A DNA stretch of 64,000 nt from Alphaproteobacteria bacterium (GTDB taxonomy: Bacteria; Pseudomonadota; Alphaproteobacteria; Micropepsales; Micropepsaceae), in the NCBI GenBank assembly GCA_015654635.1, contig JAATGP010000049.1:62001-126000 (forward strand), in the 5' to 3' direction. Positions 1 to 9,614 of the stretch are shown here, one piece after another. The translations under genes were made by a program, and so were the position numbers. Position 1 is the first letter of the stretch; each line of letters starts with the position of its first letter. The notes under the pieces are model-generated. The model saw only the letters and a program-made list of their open reading frames with translations, did not search any database and was not told the origin of the DNA.

Positions 1-400
1 GGACAGGGGCCTGCCGCGTGCTTTGATTGTCACTCTGGCCGGGCTTGCGGTGGTGCTGCTGCTGTTGCTGCCGGTGCTTGCGGCCAAGCTGCCTATGATC
101 GTGTTGGTCGGCCTGCTCGGTGCCACTGCGTTTGCGACCGTTGCGCCGTTGCAATTGCGCGTTCTGGAGAAGGCAGGTGCCGCCGGACAGACACTCGCTT
201 CCAGTCTCAACATCGCCGCCTTCAATCTCGGCAATGCGCTGGGTGCTTGGGCGGGCGGGCTCACCATCGATCACGGCGCGGGCCTCACCGCCTTGCCGCT
301 GGTGGCCGCGTTTCTCACGCTGCTCGGTCTTGGCCTCGCGCAGTGGAGTCTGTGGCTCGACCGCCCAGCGCTTTCCGTTCTTGTAGAAACAGGAGAATAA
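1..400 (+). CDS. MFS transporter, C-terminal part (gene starts before the window)
   Basis: This is the 3' end of a major facilitator superfamily efflux transporter. It is open from the first in-frame codon at base 2, so the start lies outside the window. About 130 residues remain, with three or four hydrophobic segments, an SLNIAAFNLGNALGAW helix and a glycine-rich GLTIDHGAG loop, as in AraJ/YdhP-type drug or sugar exporters (DHA1 group). The stop at 398-400 is followed two bases later by the aldo/keto reductase, whose ribosome binding site AGGAG lies inside the transporter's last codons. The two are probably one transcript. The substrate cannot be judged. Confidence 0.75.
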   Translation, partial: DRGLPRALIVTLAGLAVVLLLLLPVLAAKLPMIVLVGLLGATAFATVAPLQLRVLEKAGAAGQTLASSLNIAAFNLGNALGAWAGGLTIDHGAGLTALPLVAAFLTLLGLGLAQWSLWLDRPALSVLVETGE

Positions 401-402
401 CC

Positions 403-1437
403 ATGGACTACCGCAATCTCGGCGCCTCCGGGCTGAAGGTGCCGGTCCTCAGCTTCGGCACGGGCACCTTCGGCGGCGAAGGGCCGCTGTTCTCCGCTTG
501 GGGCAACAGTGATGCGAAACAGGCGCGCCGCCTGATCGATATCTGCCTGGATGCGGGCGCCAACTTGTTCGACAGCGCCGACGTCTATTCCAGCGGCCCC
601 GCCGAAACGGTATTGGGCGAGGCAATCAAAGGGCGCCGCGACACGGTGCTGATTTCGACCAAGACCAGCCTGCCAATGGGCGATGGCCCCAATGATGCTG
701 GTTCCTCGCAAGCGCGGCTGCTGCGTAGTGTCGATGCCGCGCTGACCCGGCTGCAAACCGATTATATCGATATCTTGCAGCTGCACGCTTTTGACGCCCA
801 TACCCCCATCGAGGAAGTTCTGTACACGCTCGATAGTTTGGTGCGGGCGGGCAAGCTGCGTTACGTCGGCGTTTCCAATTTTGCCGGTTGGCAGGTGATG
901 AAGTCGCTGGCGATTGCCCGCCAGTACGGCTGGCCGCGCTATGTCGTGCATCAGGTTTATTATTCCCTGGTCGGGCGCGACTATGAGGGCGAGCTGATGC
1001 CGCTCGGCCTGGATCAAGGCGTCGGCGCGATGGTGTGGAGTCCCTTGGGATGGGGGCGGCTGACGGGAAAGATCCGCCGCGGCCAGCCTTTGCCGCAAGG
1101 CAGCCGCTTGCACGAAACGGCGCAATGGGGGCCGCCGGTTGAAGAAGACCGCCTCTATCGTGTGGTTGATGCCTTGGAGGTGGTGGCGGCCGAGACCGGC
1201 AAAAGCGTGCCGCAAATCGCCATCGCCTGGCTGCTGGCCCGCCCCACCGTGTCTTCGGTCATCATTGGCGCCCGCAACGAGGCGCAACTCATCGACAATC
1301 TCGGCGCCGTTGGTTGGACGCTGACGCCCCAGCAGATTCAGAGGCTGGACGCCGCGAGTGCTGTGACACCCGCCTATCCCTATTACCCCTACCACATTCA
1401 GGAAGGCTTCAAACGCCTGAATCCGCCACCGGTTTGA
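403..1437 (+). CDS. Aldo/keto reductase
   Basis: A 344-aa NADPH-dependent aldo/keto reductase of the Kv-beta/YajO-like branch, reducing an aldehyde or ketone in the cytoplasm. The sequence begins MDYRNLGASGLKVPVLSFGT and shows the catalytic Asp-Tyr region (FDSADVYSSGPAE), a TKTS lysine motif, and a C-terminal cofactor-binding SSVIIGARNEAQL segment. Length is normal. The start at 403 is preceded by AGGAG with 7-bp spacing; an upstream in-frame extension overlaps the transporter and is unlikely. It is probably co-transcribed with the preceding MFS gene. The physiological substrate is unknown. Confidence 0.88.
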   Translation: MDYRNLGASGLKVPVLSFGTGTFGGEGPLFSAWGNSDAKQARRLIDICLDAGANLFDSADVYSSGPAETVLGEAIKGRRDTVLISTKTSLPMGDGPNDAGSSQARLLRSVDAALTRLQTDYIDILQLHAFDAHTPIEEVLYTLDSLVRAGKLRYVGVSNFAGWQVMKSLAIARQYGWPRYVVHQVYYSLVGRDYEGELMPLGLDQGVGAMVWSPLGWGRLTGKIRRGQPLPQGSRLHETAQWGPPVEEDRLYRVVDALEVVAAETGKSVPQIAIAWLLARPTVSSVIIGARNEAQLIDNLGAVGWTLTPQQIQRLDAASAVTPAYPYYPYHIQEGFKRLNPPPV

Positions 1438-1446
1438 ACGTTTTGC

Positions 1447-2472
1447 TCAGCCCCCCACCGCCTCGATGAAGGCCCGCAGATTTTCCGTCGTCACTCCGGG
1501 CGGCATGCCGCCGGCGCAGGAGGGCAGCAGGCGGGGGTGGTTGGTGGTTTCGGTGAGCATTTTTTGCACGGCGCCGCGCACCTCATCCGGCGTGCCGCTG
1601 GCCAACACATCGCGCGGCGGGATACTGCCCAGGATGGTGAGGCGATTGTCGGTGGCGCGGTGCAGTTCGTTGACGCTCATATGGATGCCGGGATTATACA
1701 GGTTGATGCCGGCATCCGGATAATACTTCACCGATTGGCGGCAATCGGCATCGTTGTGAAAGAGCTTCACCGTTACGGGTGCATCGAACAGCTCTTTCAA
1801 ATAAGGAAAGGCGAATTCCTTGAAATCGTCTTCGCCGACGAAGCCGACGATATCGTCCAACACCAGCATGCCATCGATGGAATCAATCGCCTCGCGCTGG
1901 CGCGCATGCCAATCGATCAGGAAGTCGGTGATAACGCGCAGGAAGCGGTGCGTCTTCTCCGCATCGGTGGCAAGCATCATCAAGAATTCGGTGGTGCCCA
2001 TCAGGAAGCTGGCGATGTTCAGCGGTCCGCGCGAGACCGAGAATTTTATCTCGTGCCCCATCGCTTCAATGCGGCCGCGGTTGCGCACCAGCCGGTTCAG
2101 CATGAAGGGCAGAAGCCCATCGGTCGTGACATCGGGCTTTACCAGATTATCAACGTCGTCTTCGCTGAGGATGATCTTTTCGGCAAAGGGAAATTCGTTT
2201 TCGGGGAACTGGCATTTGCTGCCAAAAGCGGACGGCTCGGTGCACATGCCGAACTCCGACCAGAAGCCCGGCAGGAAGATGCATTCGGGAAATGTTTCGA
2301 TGGCTTTCTTGTTGGCCTGGAACCAAACGCCATCACTTTGGAAGTATTCCAGAATGCTGACGCCATACCAATTCGGCAGCCACGGGCAATCGATGATAAA
2401 GCCAATCGGCAAAGGTTTTTTTGCTTCGCCGCGGATCGCCGCCAGAAGGTCTGCCCAATGCTGTTCGGTCAT
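1447..2472 (-). CDS. Uroporphyrinogen decarboxylase-like (MtaA-type) corrinoid methyltransferase
   Basis: A 341-aa protein of the URO-D superfamily. The neighbours argue for a methyltransferase role (moving a methyl group to or from a corrinoid protein) rather than heme synthesis: the region also holds a homocysteine methyltransferase, a corrinoid activator and a corrinoid protein. Candidate metal ligands are in HNDADC and in the C-terminal PSCAGGMPPG segment, resembling but not matching the classic zinc HxC...C of MtaA. The start at 2472 is chosen because GGAGG sits just upstream; the longer reading frame lacks a site and is not URO-D-like. It is divergent from the homocysteine methyltransferase, with 141 bp between. 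The methyl donor is unknown. Confidence 0.75.
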   Translation of the reverse strand: MTEQHWADLLAAIRGEAKKPLPIGFIIDCPWLPNWYGVSILEYFQSDGVWFQANKKAIETFPECIFLPGFWSEFGMCTEPSAFGSKCQFPENEFPFAEKIILSEDDVDNLVKPDVTTDGLLPFMLNRLVRNRGRIEAMGHEIKFSVSRGPLNIASFLMGTTEFLMMLATDAEKTHRFLRVITDFLIDWHARQREAIDSIDGMLVLDDIVGFVGEDDFKEFAFPYLKELFDAPVTVKLFHNDADCRQSVKYYPDAGINLYNPGIHMSVNELHRATDNRLTILGSIPPRDVLASGTPDEVRGAVQKMLTETTNHPRLLPSCAGGMPPGVTTENLRAFIEAVGG

Positions 2473-2613
2473 GATGGCCTCCCCAAATTGTTGTGTTATG
2501 GGGCTCACGCTGCGCCTTTCTGCCGCTGCAAAAACAGTCCGTGAATTGTCGCGGCAGGTGTGAGAGCATCGCGCCAAACCGCTTCGTCCCCCCACCAAAC
2601 GATAGGCGCGTCC

Positions 2614-3495
2614 ATGCATCCGCTCATCCACGCTTTATGCGATAAGGGAGTTGTGCTGACCGATGGCGCCTGGGGTACCGAGTTGCAGGCGCGCGGCCTC
2701 GCGCCGGGCGAAACGCCGGATCTGTGGAATCTGAGCCATCCCGAAGCGGTGCAAGCGGTGGCGCGCGCTTATGTCGAGGCGGGCTCGCAGATCATTCTGA
2801 CCAACACCTTCGGGGCCAATCGTTTTCGTCTGGCCGAATGCGAAGCAGAAGATAGGATGGCCGAGATCAATCGCGCCGGCGTGGCGTTGTCGAAGGCCGC
2901 AGCGGGAAAAGATGCGCTGGTCTTCGCGTCTATGGGCCCCAGCGGCAAGCTGATCATGAGCGGCGATGTCAGCGAAGACGAACTCCGTGAAGCCTTCACC
3001 GAACAGGCGCAAATCTTGGCCGCGGGCGGTGCCGACGGGCTGGTGATCGAGACCATGCAGGATATTGCCGAAGCCCGCATCGCCATCGCCGCCGCCAAAG
3101 CCACCGGCCTGCCGGTGGTCGTCACCATGGTGTTCGATTCCGGCAAGCATTTTGATCGCACCATGATGGGGGCGACGCCGGAGCAAGTGGCGGCGGGTCT
3201 GGTGGCGGCGGGCGCCGACGTTATCGGCGCCAATTGCGGCCAGGGCATTGCCGGTTTCGTGGCGATCTGCGCCCGCTTGCAAGCGGCGGCGGAGGGCCGC
3301 CCGGTGTGGATTAAAGCCAATGCCGGATTGCCTCAGATGCATGATGGCAAAGCCGTCTATGCCATGGGCGCGGCGGAATTTGCCGAAATCGTTCCGGCGG
3401 TGCTGGCGGCGGGAGCCAGCTTTATCGGTGGCTGCTGTGGCACCTCGCCGGATTTTATCCGCGGCATCCATGCCGTGTTGCATGCCGGAAAATGA
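2614..3495 (+). CDS. Homocysteine S-methyltransferase (MetH Hcy-domain type)
   Basis: A 293-aa stand-alone homocysteine methyltransferase, equivalent to the N-terminal Hcy domain of cobalamin-dependent MetH or to BHMT/MmuM. The three zinc cysteines are visible: one in IGANCGQG and two in FIGGCCGTS. The N-terminal DGAWGTELQ strand is typical. With the nearby corrinoid protein and activator it probably accepts a corrinoid-bound methyl group and makes methionine. The start at 2614 begins the conserved barrel; upstream sequence is not family-like. It overlaps the next gene by ATGA, indicating translational coupling. Confidence 0.85.
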   Translation: MHPLIHALCDKGVVLTDGAWGTELQARGLAPGETPDLWNLSHPEAVQAVARAYVEAGSQIILTNTFGANRFRLAECEAEDRMAEINRAGVALSKAAAGKDALVFASMGPSGKLIMSGDVSEDELREAFTEQAQILAAGGADGLVIETMQDIAEARIAIAAAKATGLPVVVTMVFDSGKHFDRTMMGATPEQVAAGLVAAGADVIGANCGQGIAGFVAICARLQAAAEGRPVWIKANAGLPQMHDGKAVYAMGAAEFAEIVPAVLAAGASFIGGCCGTSPDFIRGIHAVLHAGK

Positions 3496-4226
3496 GGCGG
3501 CTGGCCGTCATTGCCTGTTCCAGTCTCCGCCCGGAATTGGAGATGCTGGCGGCAGAGGCGCACCCCGCCATCCGTTTTCAACACCTCGATATGGGTTTGC
3601 ATCAAGGCTCTGCCGAGGCGCTGCATACGGCGCTGCAAAGTGCTATTGATGCGTCTACGGATGATGACGCCGTAGCCCTTGGCTATGGCCTCTGCAATCG
3701 CGGTGTCGTCGGCTTGCGGGCGCGGGCCGTGCCGGTGGTGGTGCCGCGGGCGCATGATTGCATCGGCCTGTTGCTCGGCAGCAGCGCGCGCTATTTGGGC
3801 GAGTTGGAAAATACGCCCGGCACCTATTTCCAAAGTGCGGGCTGGCTGGAGCAGGCGCCATCGCGCGGCGCTATTCGGCAGCCCGATTTCACCTTCGGTC
3901 CCAACAGCAATGTGACGCGCGAGCGTCTTATCGAGCGCTACGGCGAAGACAATGCCGATTACCTGCTCGGCCAATTCGAGGATTTTACCCAGCATTACGA
4001 GCGCCTTGCCTATATCGCCTCCTCCGCGGCGGCATTCTGGGAGCAAGCGGCGCAAACCATCGCCGCGCGCCGCCAGTGGCGGTTCGAGCGGCTGGAAGGT
4101 GACCTCGGCTGGCTGCGGCGGCTTATCAGCGGCGAGTGGCATGAGCGCGAATTTGTCACCTTGGCGCCGGGGGAGCGCCTCGTGTTGACCTTTGACGAGC
4201 GGCTGATGGCGGCGGAACCCGGATGA
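3492..4226 (+). CDS. DUF1638 family protein
   Basis: A 244-aa protein recognised as DUF1638 from its N-terminal LAVIACSSLRPELE strand and the GYGLCNRGVVGLRA segment. Family function is not established, but members recur next to corrinoid methyltransferases and ASKHA corrinoid activators, as here. Two conserved cysteines (ACSS, GLCN) and a PRAHDCIGLLLGS motif could bind metal or a corrinoid; that is inference. Both ends overlap neighbours by four bases, so it is translated as part of a coupled three-gene unit (homocysteine methyltransferase, DUF1638, activator). Confidence 0.8.
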   Translation: MRRLAVIACSSLRPELEMLAAEAHPAIRFQHLDMGLHQGSAEALHTALQSAIDASTDDDAVALGYGLCNRGVVGLRARAVPVVVPRAHDCIGLLLGSSARYLGELENTPGTYFQSAGWLEQAPSRGAIRQPDFTFGPNSNVTRERLIERYGEDNADYLLGQFEDFTQHYERLAYIASSAAAFWEQAAQTIAARRQWRFERLEGDLGWLRRLISGEWHEREFVTLAPGERLVLTFDERLMAAEPG

Positions 4227-5680
4227 GCCTCCTCACGCTCTTGCCGGCCGGGCGGCGACTGACGGTGGCAACCGGTACGGCGCTGCGCGATGTCTTGTTC
4301 GAACAGGGCGTCGAGTTTCCTTGCGGCGGCAATGGCCGCTGCAAAGCCTGCCGCGTGCGGCTTCTGCAAGGCGCGCTGGAGGCCGATGTGGTGGAGCGTG
4401 AGCGCTTCACGCCCGGCGAGCTTGCCACAGGCTGGCGCCTCGCTTGCCGCCATGGTGTCGAAATTGATCTGACGCTGGAACTGGCACAGTGGGAGATGCC
4501 AGTTTTAAGCGATCATTCCCCCTTCGCCTTTGTGCCGCAGGCCGGCTTGGGCATTGCCATTGATCTTGGCACCACCACCATTGCGGCGCAGCTTCTCGAT
4601 CTTCAGACCGGTCATGTTTTGGCGGCGCGCACGGCGCTGAATGCACAGGCCCGTCATGGCGATGACGTTATCAGCCGCATCGCCTACGCCTTGCAGGGCG
4701 GCGCCGCGGAATTGACGGATCTGATCCGCAATCAGCTTGGCCAAATGGCGGCAGAGATGGAGGCGGTGCCGTCGCGCATTGTGCTGGTCGGCAATACCGT
4801 GATGCATCATTTGTTTTGCGGCCTCGATGTGGCGCCGCTGGCGACGCACCCCTTCTTGCCGCAGCACAAGGCCCGCATCCGCGTCACGCCCAGTGCCTTG
4901 GGCTGGAACTTGCCCGAAACGACGGTGGTGGAGTTTCTGCCTTGCATCGGCGGTATGGTCGGGGCGGACATTCTGGCGGGCGTCGTCGCCACCGATTTGC
5001 ATAATCGCGAAGGTCTCGCCGCCCTGATGGACCTTGGCACCAATGGCGAAGTGGTGCTGGCGGGGCGGGGGCGTCTCTTCTGCACCTCGACCGCCGCGGG
5101 CCCTGCTTTTGAAGGCGCGCGCGTCACCATGGGCATGCGCGCCGCCACCGGCGCCATCGGCGAAGTCGGTCTGCGCGATAGGGCGCTGCATTGCCGTGTC
5201 ATTGGCGGTGGTGTGCCGCGCGGGCTTTGCGGCAGCGGGCTGGTGGATGCGGTGGCTGCGGGGCTCGATTTGGGTGTGATCGCGCCGAACGGGCGGATGC
5301 TGGGCGATAGCATGATGCTCATGCCGCCCGTCAGCCTCTCGGCGCTGGATGTGCGCGAACTGCAGCTTGCCAAGGGCGCGATTGCGGCGGGCCTCAAAAT
5401 TCTCACGGCGCGTCTGGGCGCGACGCCATCCGATATCGACCAACTTTACCTCGCTGGGGCATTCGGCAATTGCATCAGCCGCAGTAGTGCGGAGCGCATC
5501 GGCTTGGTGTGCGGTCCCATCACCCCCGCCGGCAACACTGCCTTGCTCGGCGCTAAGCGGGCTCTCTTTGAAGAGCCCTCCGCTTGGGATGCTCTGGCGG
5601 ATCGTATCGAACACGTCGCGTTGAGCGATGAGCCCGCCTTTCCCGAGATATTCGCCGAAGAAATGCGGTTTCCGGATTAA
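4223..5680 (+). CDS. Corrinoid reductive activation protein ([2Fe-2S] plus ASKHA/DUF4445)
   Basis: A 485-aa RACE/RamA-like protein that uses ATP to reduce an inactivated Co(II) corrinoid back to Co(I). Residues 1-90 form a plant-type ferredoxin domain with C34-x5-C40-x2-C43 and C75. From about residue 108 an ASKHA ATPase core begins (IAIDLGTTTIAAQLL) and runs through DLGTNGEVVLAG and LCGSGLVDAV to LAGAFGNCIS. At under 500 aa it is shorter than many RamA/RACo proteins. It starts inside the DUF1638 stop (ATGA). Its stop overlaps by four bases the stop of the oppositely oriented corrinoid protein gene, its likely substrate. Confidence 0.87.
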   Translation: MSLLTLLPAGRRLTVATGTALRDVLFEQGVEFPCGGNGRCKACRVRLLQGALEADVVERERFTPGELATGWRLACRHGVEIDLTLELAQWEMPVLSDHSPFAFVPQAGLGIAIDLGTTTIAAQLLDLQTGHVLAARTALNAQARHGDDVISRIAYALQGGAAELTDLIRNQLGQMAAEMEAVPSRIVLVGNTVMHHLFCGLDVAPLATHPFLPQHKARIRVTPSALGWNLPETTVVEFLPCIGGMVGADILAGVVATDLHNREGLAALMDLGTNGEVVLAGRGRLFCTSTAAGPAFEGARVTMGMRAATGAIGEVGLRDRALHCRVIGGGVPRGLCGSGLVDAVAAGLDLGVIAPNGRMLGDSMMLMPPVSLSALDVRELQLAKGAIAAGLKILTARLGATPSDIDQLYLAGAFGNCISRSSAERIGLVCGPITPAGNTALLGAKRALFEEPSAWDALADRIEHVALSDEPAFPEIFAEEMRFPD

Positions 5681-6303
5681 AGCGCCCGCGCCGCGGCCAC
5701 GGCATTGGCTGCGCCACTGCTATAGCCATCGGCGCCGATCTCTTTGGCATAGGCCGCACTGACCGGCGCGCCACCGATCATGACCTTCACCTGATCGCGC
5801 ACACCGGCGGTTTTCAAAGCCTCGATGGTGGTTTTCATCGCCGGCATGGTGGTGGTGAGCAGGGCGGAGAGGGCGACGATGCCGGCGTTCTTCTCTTTCA
5901 CGGCACGCACGAATTTCTGCGGATCGACATTGACGCCAAGATCGATCACCTCATAGCCGCCGCCTTCCAGCATGGCGGCCACCAGATTCTTGCCGATGTC
6001 GTGCAGATCGCCTTTGACCGTGCCGATGGCGACGCGCCCGACCGGCTCTACTCCGCCTGCCGCCAATAGCGGCCGCAGCAGTTCCAAGCCCGATTTCATG
6101 GCGCGCGCGGCGAGTAACAGTTCAGGCACGAAATATTCGTTGCGCTCGAAGCGCAAGCCCACTTCTTCCATGGCTGGCATCATGTGGTCATGAATGATGG
6201 TAAGCGGCGGGATGCCGTCCGCAATCGCCGCCTCGGTGAGTGCTTTCGCAGCTTTCATGTCCCCGGTCAGGATCGCGTCGTAGAGCGCTTTAAGGTCCGC
6301 CAT
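5677..6303 (-). CDS. Corrinoid (B12-binding) methyl-carrier protein
   Basis: A 208-aa two-domain corrinoid protein like MtaC/MtbC/MttC or the central module of MetH. Residues 1-85 are the helical cap domain. From about residue 90 is the Rossmann B12 domain with the lower-ligand motif D99-L-H101-D-I-G104, preceded by GTVKG. It should shuttle a methyl group on cobalt between the URO-D-like methyltransferase and the homocysteine methyltransferase. It is encoded opposite to the activator gene and converges on it with overlapping stop codons. It lies at the end of the cluster with about 290 bp of non-coding DNA upstream. Confidence 0.88.
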   Translation of the reverse strand: MADLKALYDAILTGDMKAAKALTEAAIADGIPPLTIIHDHMMPAMEEVGLRFERNEYFVPELLLAARAMKSGLELLRPLLAAGGVEPVGRVAIGTVKGDLHDIGKNLVAAMLEGGGYEVIDLGVNVDPQKFVRAVKEKNAGIVALSALLTTTMPAMKTTIEALKTAGVRDQVKVMIGGAPVSAAYAKEIGADGYSSGAANAVAAARAL

Positions 6304-6593
6304 GGGATTTCCTTCTTGCCGGAGCTTCGCTGGCGCTCAGCCCCCCGAGAGCTATCCGCCTCGCGTAGCCTAGCCGGACCGGTCCCCCGCTGCCGATGCC
6401 GCCAATGCGCGCGGGCGGTTGTGGTAACCCGGCCCGGCTCGCCAGGCGGGCTCCAGGGAACAAATCGGGCGCCCCTGGCCGGGATAAGGCACATCCCAGC
6501 CCTGATGCCGCCGCTTTGGCCGCCTACTAGCGGCGCTCGGCGCGAAATGCGGGATTCAACGCGGCTGCGTTTTGCGCTAGGGATCGTATTGTC
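6304..6593. other. GC-rich intergenic region between divergent genes
   Basis: About 290 bp separates the corrinoid protein gene (leftward) from the Ppx/GppA gene (rightward). It is rich in GC inverted repeats. I checked both strands for a cobalamin riboswitch (CGCAACTG and GCCACTG boxes) and for SRP, RNase P and 6S signatures and saw none. It should contain both divergent promoters, but I cannot place them. Confidence 0.5.
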
Positions 6594-7601
6594 ATGGATA
6601 AACCAGCCAAAAAGCATCGGCGGAGGCGCCAAACGGGGCGCGGGAATCTGCCGGTCCTGGCGGCTTTGGATCTCGGCACCAACAATTGCCGCCTGTTGAT
6701 CGCTTCGCCGGGGCGCGAGGGCAATATCCGCATCGTCGATTCCTTCTCCCGCATCGTCAGGCTAGGCGAGGGGGTGGCACATGCCGGCGTGCTTTCCGAC
6801 GCAGCCATCGAGCGGACGGTGGCGGCGCTCAAGGTTTGCGCCGCCCATTTGGAGCGCCATGGCGTACGCCATATCCGGGCTGTGGCGACAGAGGCTTGCC
6901 GTCAGGCCGCCAATGCCCATGTGCTGGTGGAGCGTGCGGCGGCGGAGGCGGGTATCACCCTCACGGTGATTTCGGCGGGGGAGGAGGCCAGACTCGCCGC
7001 CCTCGGCTGTGCCCCTCTGATCGGCGAGGGCTATGACGGCGCCTTGGTTTTCGATATCGGCGGCGGCTCGACCGAGGTGATCTGGCTGCGCCTTGAAAAC
7101 GGCCGCCCGCTGATCGTCCGTTTTGCCTCGGTTCCCTTGGGGGTGATGAGTTTGGCCGAAGGCGCCATGGGGGCGGCGGAAAAGCCGGGCTATGCCGTGA
7201 TGCGGGCGGATATGGTGGCCCGCTTTGCCGCCGTGCGGCGGGAGATGGACGGGGCGGGGGCTTTCGATCTTGCCCGCTATCATCTATTGGGCACCTCGGG
7301 CACGGTGACGACGCTGGCCGGTGTGGCGCTGAAATTGCCGCGTTATGTGCGGGCGCGGGTGGATGGCTCCTGGCACGACAGCGCCGCGATACTGCAGGTG
7401 GTTCGGGATCTGGTCGGGCTTGACCGCAAGGGGCGGGCAGCGCAGGGCTGCATCGGAACCGAACGAGCGGATTTGATTGTGCCGGGGTGTGCGATATTTT
7501 CCGCCATTCACGAAACTTGGCCTTGCAGCCGACTGAGAGTGGCCGACCGGGGCTTACGCGAGGGTATTTTGCGAGAATTGATGGCAGAGGCGCGGCGATG
7601 A
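6594..7601 (+). CDS. Ppx/GppA phosphatase family protein
   Basis: A 335-aa exopolyphosphatase/guanosine pentaphosphatase-type ASKHA hydrolase. Visible elements are the phosphate-1 motif AALDLGTNNCRLLIA, the catalytic-glutamate region (AVATEACRQA), the phosphate-2 motif FDIGGGSTEVIWL and the LLGTSGTVTTLAG loop. It lacks the C-terminal HD-like domains of E. coli GppA/Ppx (about 500 aa), as is common in alphaproteobacteria. A basic N-terminus (KPAKKHRRRRQTGRG) may contact nucleic acid. It overlaps rlmE by ATGA, the usual alphaproteobacterial pairing, so it probably acts in ribosome or stringent-response physiology. Confidence 0.88.
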   Translation: MDKPAKKHRRRRQTGRGNLPVLAALDLGTNNCRLLIASPGREGNIRIVDSFSRIVRLGEGVAHAGVLSDAAIERTVAALKVCAAHLERHGVRHIRAVATEACRQAANAHVLVERAAAEAGITLTVISAGEEARLAALGCAPLIGEGYDGALVFDIGGGSTEVIWLRLENGRPLIVRFASVPLGVMSLAEGAMGAAEKPGYAVMRADMVARFAAVRREMDGAGAFDLARYHLLGTSGTVTTLAGVALKLPRYVRARVDGSWHDSAAILQVVRDLVGLDRKGRAAQGCIGTERADLIVPGCAIFSAIHETWPCSRLRVADRGLREGILRELMAEARR

Positions 7602-8266
7602 CGGGCAACGACAGGCGGGTCCGCAGCACGCGCGGGCGCAACGCTTCCTCCACGCGCTGGCTGGATCGCCAGTTAAACGATCCTTACGTCGCCGCCGCGA
7701 AGTCCAAGGGCTATCGCTCGCGCGCCGCCTTCAAGTTGAAAGAACTCGACCAGCGCTTTCATCTCCTGCACCGCAAGACTCGCGTCCTCGATCTGGGCGC
7801 GGCCCCGGGCGGTTGGAGCCAAGTGGCAGCCGAGCATATCACGGCAGAGGGCAAAATCGTTGCCGTCGATATCCTGCCCATGGAGCCGATCACGGGCGTC
7901 GAGATTTTTGAACTCGACATGCTGGCGGACGATGCACCCGATATCATCAAAACGGCGCTGGGTGGGGCGGCGGATCTGGTCCTCACCGATATGGCCTCGC
8001 CGACTACGGGGCACCGCGCCACCGATCACATTCGTACCTTGGCGCTGTTCGAAGCCGCGCTGGAACTGGCGATTGAAGTCTTGCACCCGGGCGGCGCCTT
8101 TGTCGGCAAGGTCTTTCAAGGCGGCGCCACCAACGAACTTCTCGCCCGCGCCAAAAAACACTTCGCCGATGTGAAGCACGTCAAACCGCCCGCCAGTCGC
8201 GCGGAGTCGGTGGAACTTTACCTCGTGGCACTCGGCTTCAAAGGCAAGAAGGACAGGGCGCCCTAG
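7598..8266 (+). CDS. rlmE: 23S rRNA (uridine 2'-O) methyltransferase RlmE/FtsJ
   Basis: A 222-aa SAM-dependent methyltransferase that modifies U2552 of 23S rRNA late in large-subunit assembly. The SAM-binding LDLGAAPGGWSQVA, the basic RSRAAFKLKELD segment and the catalytic K-D-K-E framework (MASPTTG, GKVFQGG, ESVELYLVALG) are visible. The N-terminus is basic (RRVRSTRGRNASS). The start at 7598 is set by the ATGA overlap with the Ppx/GppA gene; a longer frame upstream is not FtsJ-like. Length matches the family. Confidence 0.93.
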   Translation: MTGNDRRVRSTRGRNASSTRWLDRQLNDPYVAAAKSKGYRSRAAFKLKELDQRFHLLHRKTRVLDLGAAPGGWSQVAAEHITAEGKIVAVDILPMEPITGVEIFELDMLADDAPDIIKTALGGAADLVLTDMASPTTGHRATDHIRTLALFEAALELAIEVLHPGGAFVGKVFQGGATNELLARAKKHFADVKHVKPPASRAESVELYLVALGFKGKKDRAP

Positions 8267-8310
8267 TTTTTCAACCCTCCCCTTGGGGGAATCGGCGTCA
8301 CACCCCGTGT

Positions 8311-8425
8311 GTCATGGCCCGTTGCAACGGGCCATCCAGCGTTCGCCGCACAGAGCCCTCGTTTCATCTGTCCCTTAGACGGCGGAGCAACACAGTCTGG
8401 ATGGCCTGCTGTGGCAGGCCATGAC
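8311..8425. repeat. Inverted pair of 29-bp palindromic repeats
   Basis: Two 29-bp palindromic units, 8311-8339 and 8397-8425, share the frame GTCATGGCC...GGCCATCCAG and are in opposite orientation, separated by 57 bp. The first has a perfect 22-bp palindrome; the second has 9-bp arms around TGTG. The pair sits between rlmE and frmA and looks like a REP/BIME-type extragenic element. It could act as a terminator or mRNA stabiliser; neither unit has a T-tract. Confidence 0.75.
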
Positions 8426-8447
8426 AACTAAACGCCATATGCGATAG

Positions 8448-9613
<1,166 letters not shown>

Positions 9614-9614
<1 letters not shown>

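Noticed and set aside
271..1395. Long leftward reading frame opposite the aldo/keto reductase
   Set aside because: It is antisense to a clear enzyme, rich in His, Arg and Gln with no domain, and arises from GC-rich codon structure.
2473..2613. SAM or SAH riboswitch before the homocysteine methyltransferase
   Set aside because: No match to the SAM-II, SAM/SAH or SAH cores that I could see on either strand; the gap is also short.
6304..6593. Possible cobalamin riboswitch before the corrinoid protein gene
   Set aside because: The region is structured and GC-rich, but neither strand has the B12 box or the CCCGCAACTG element.
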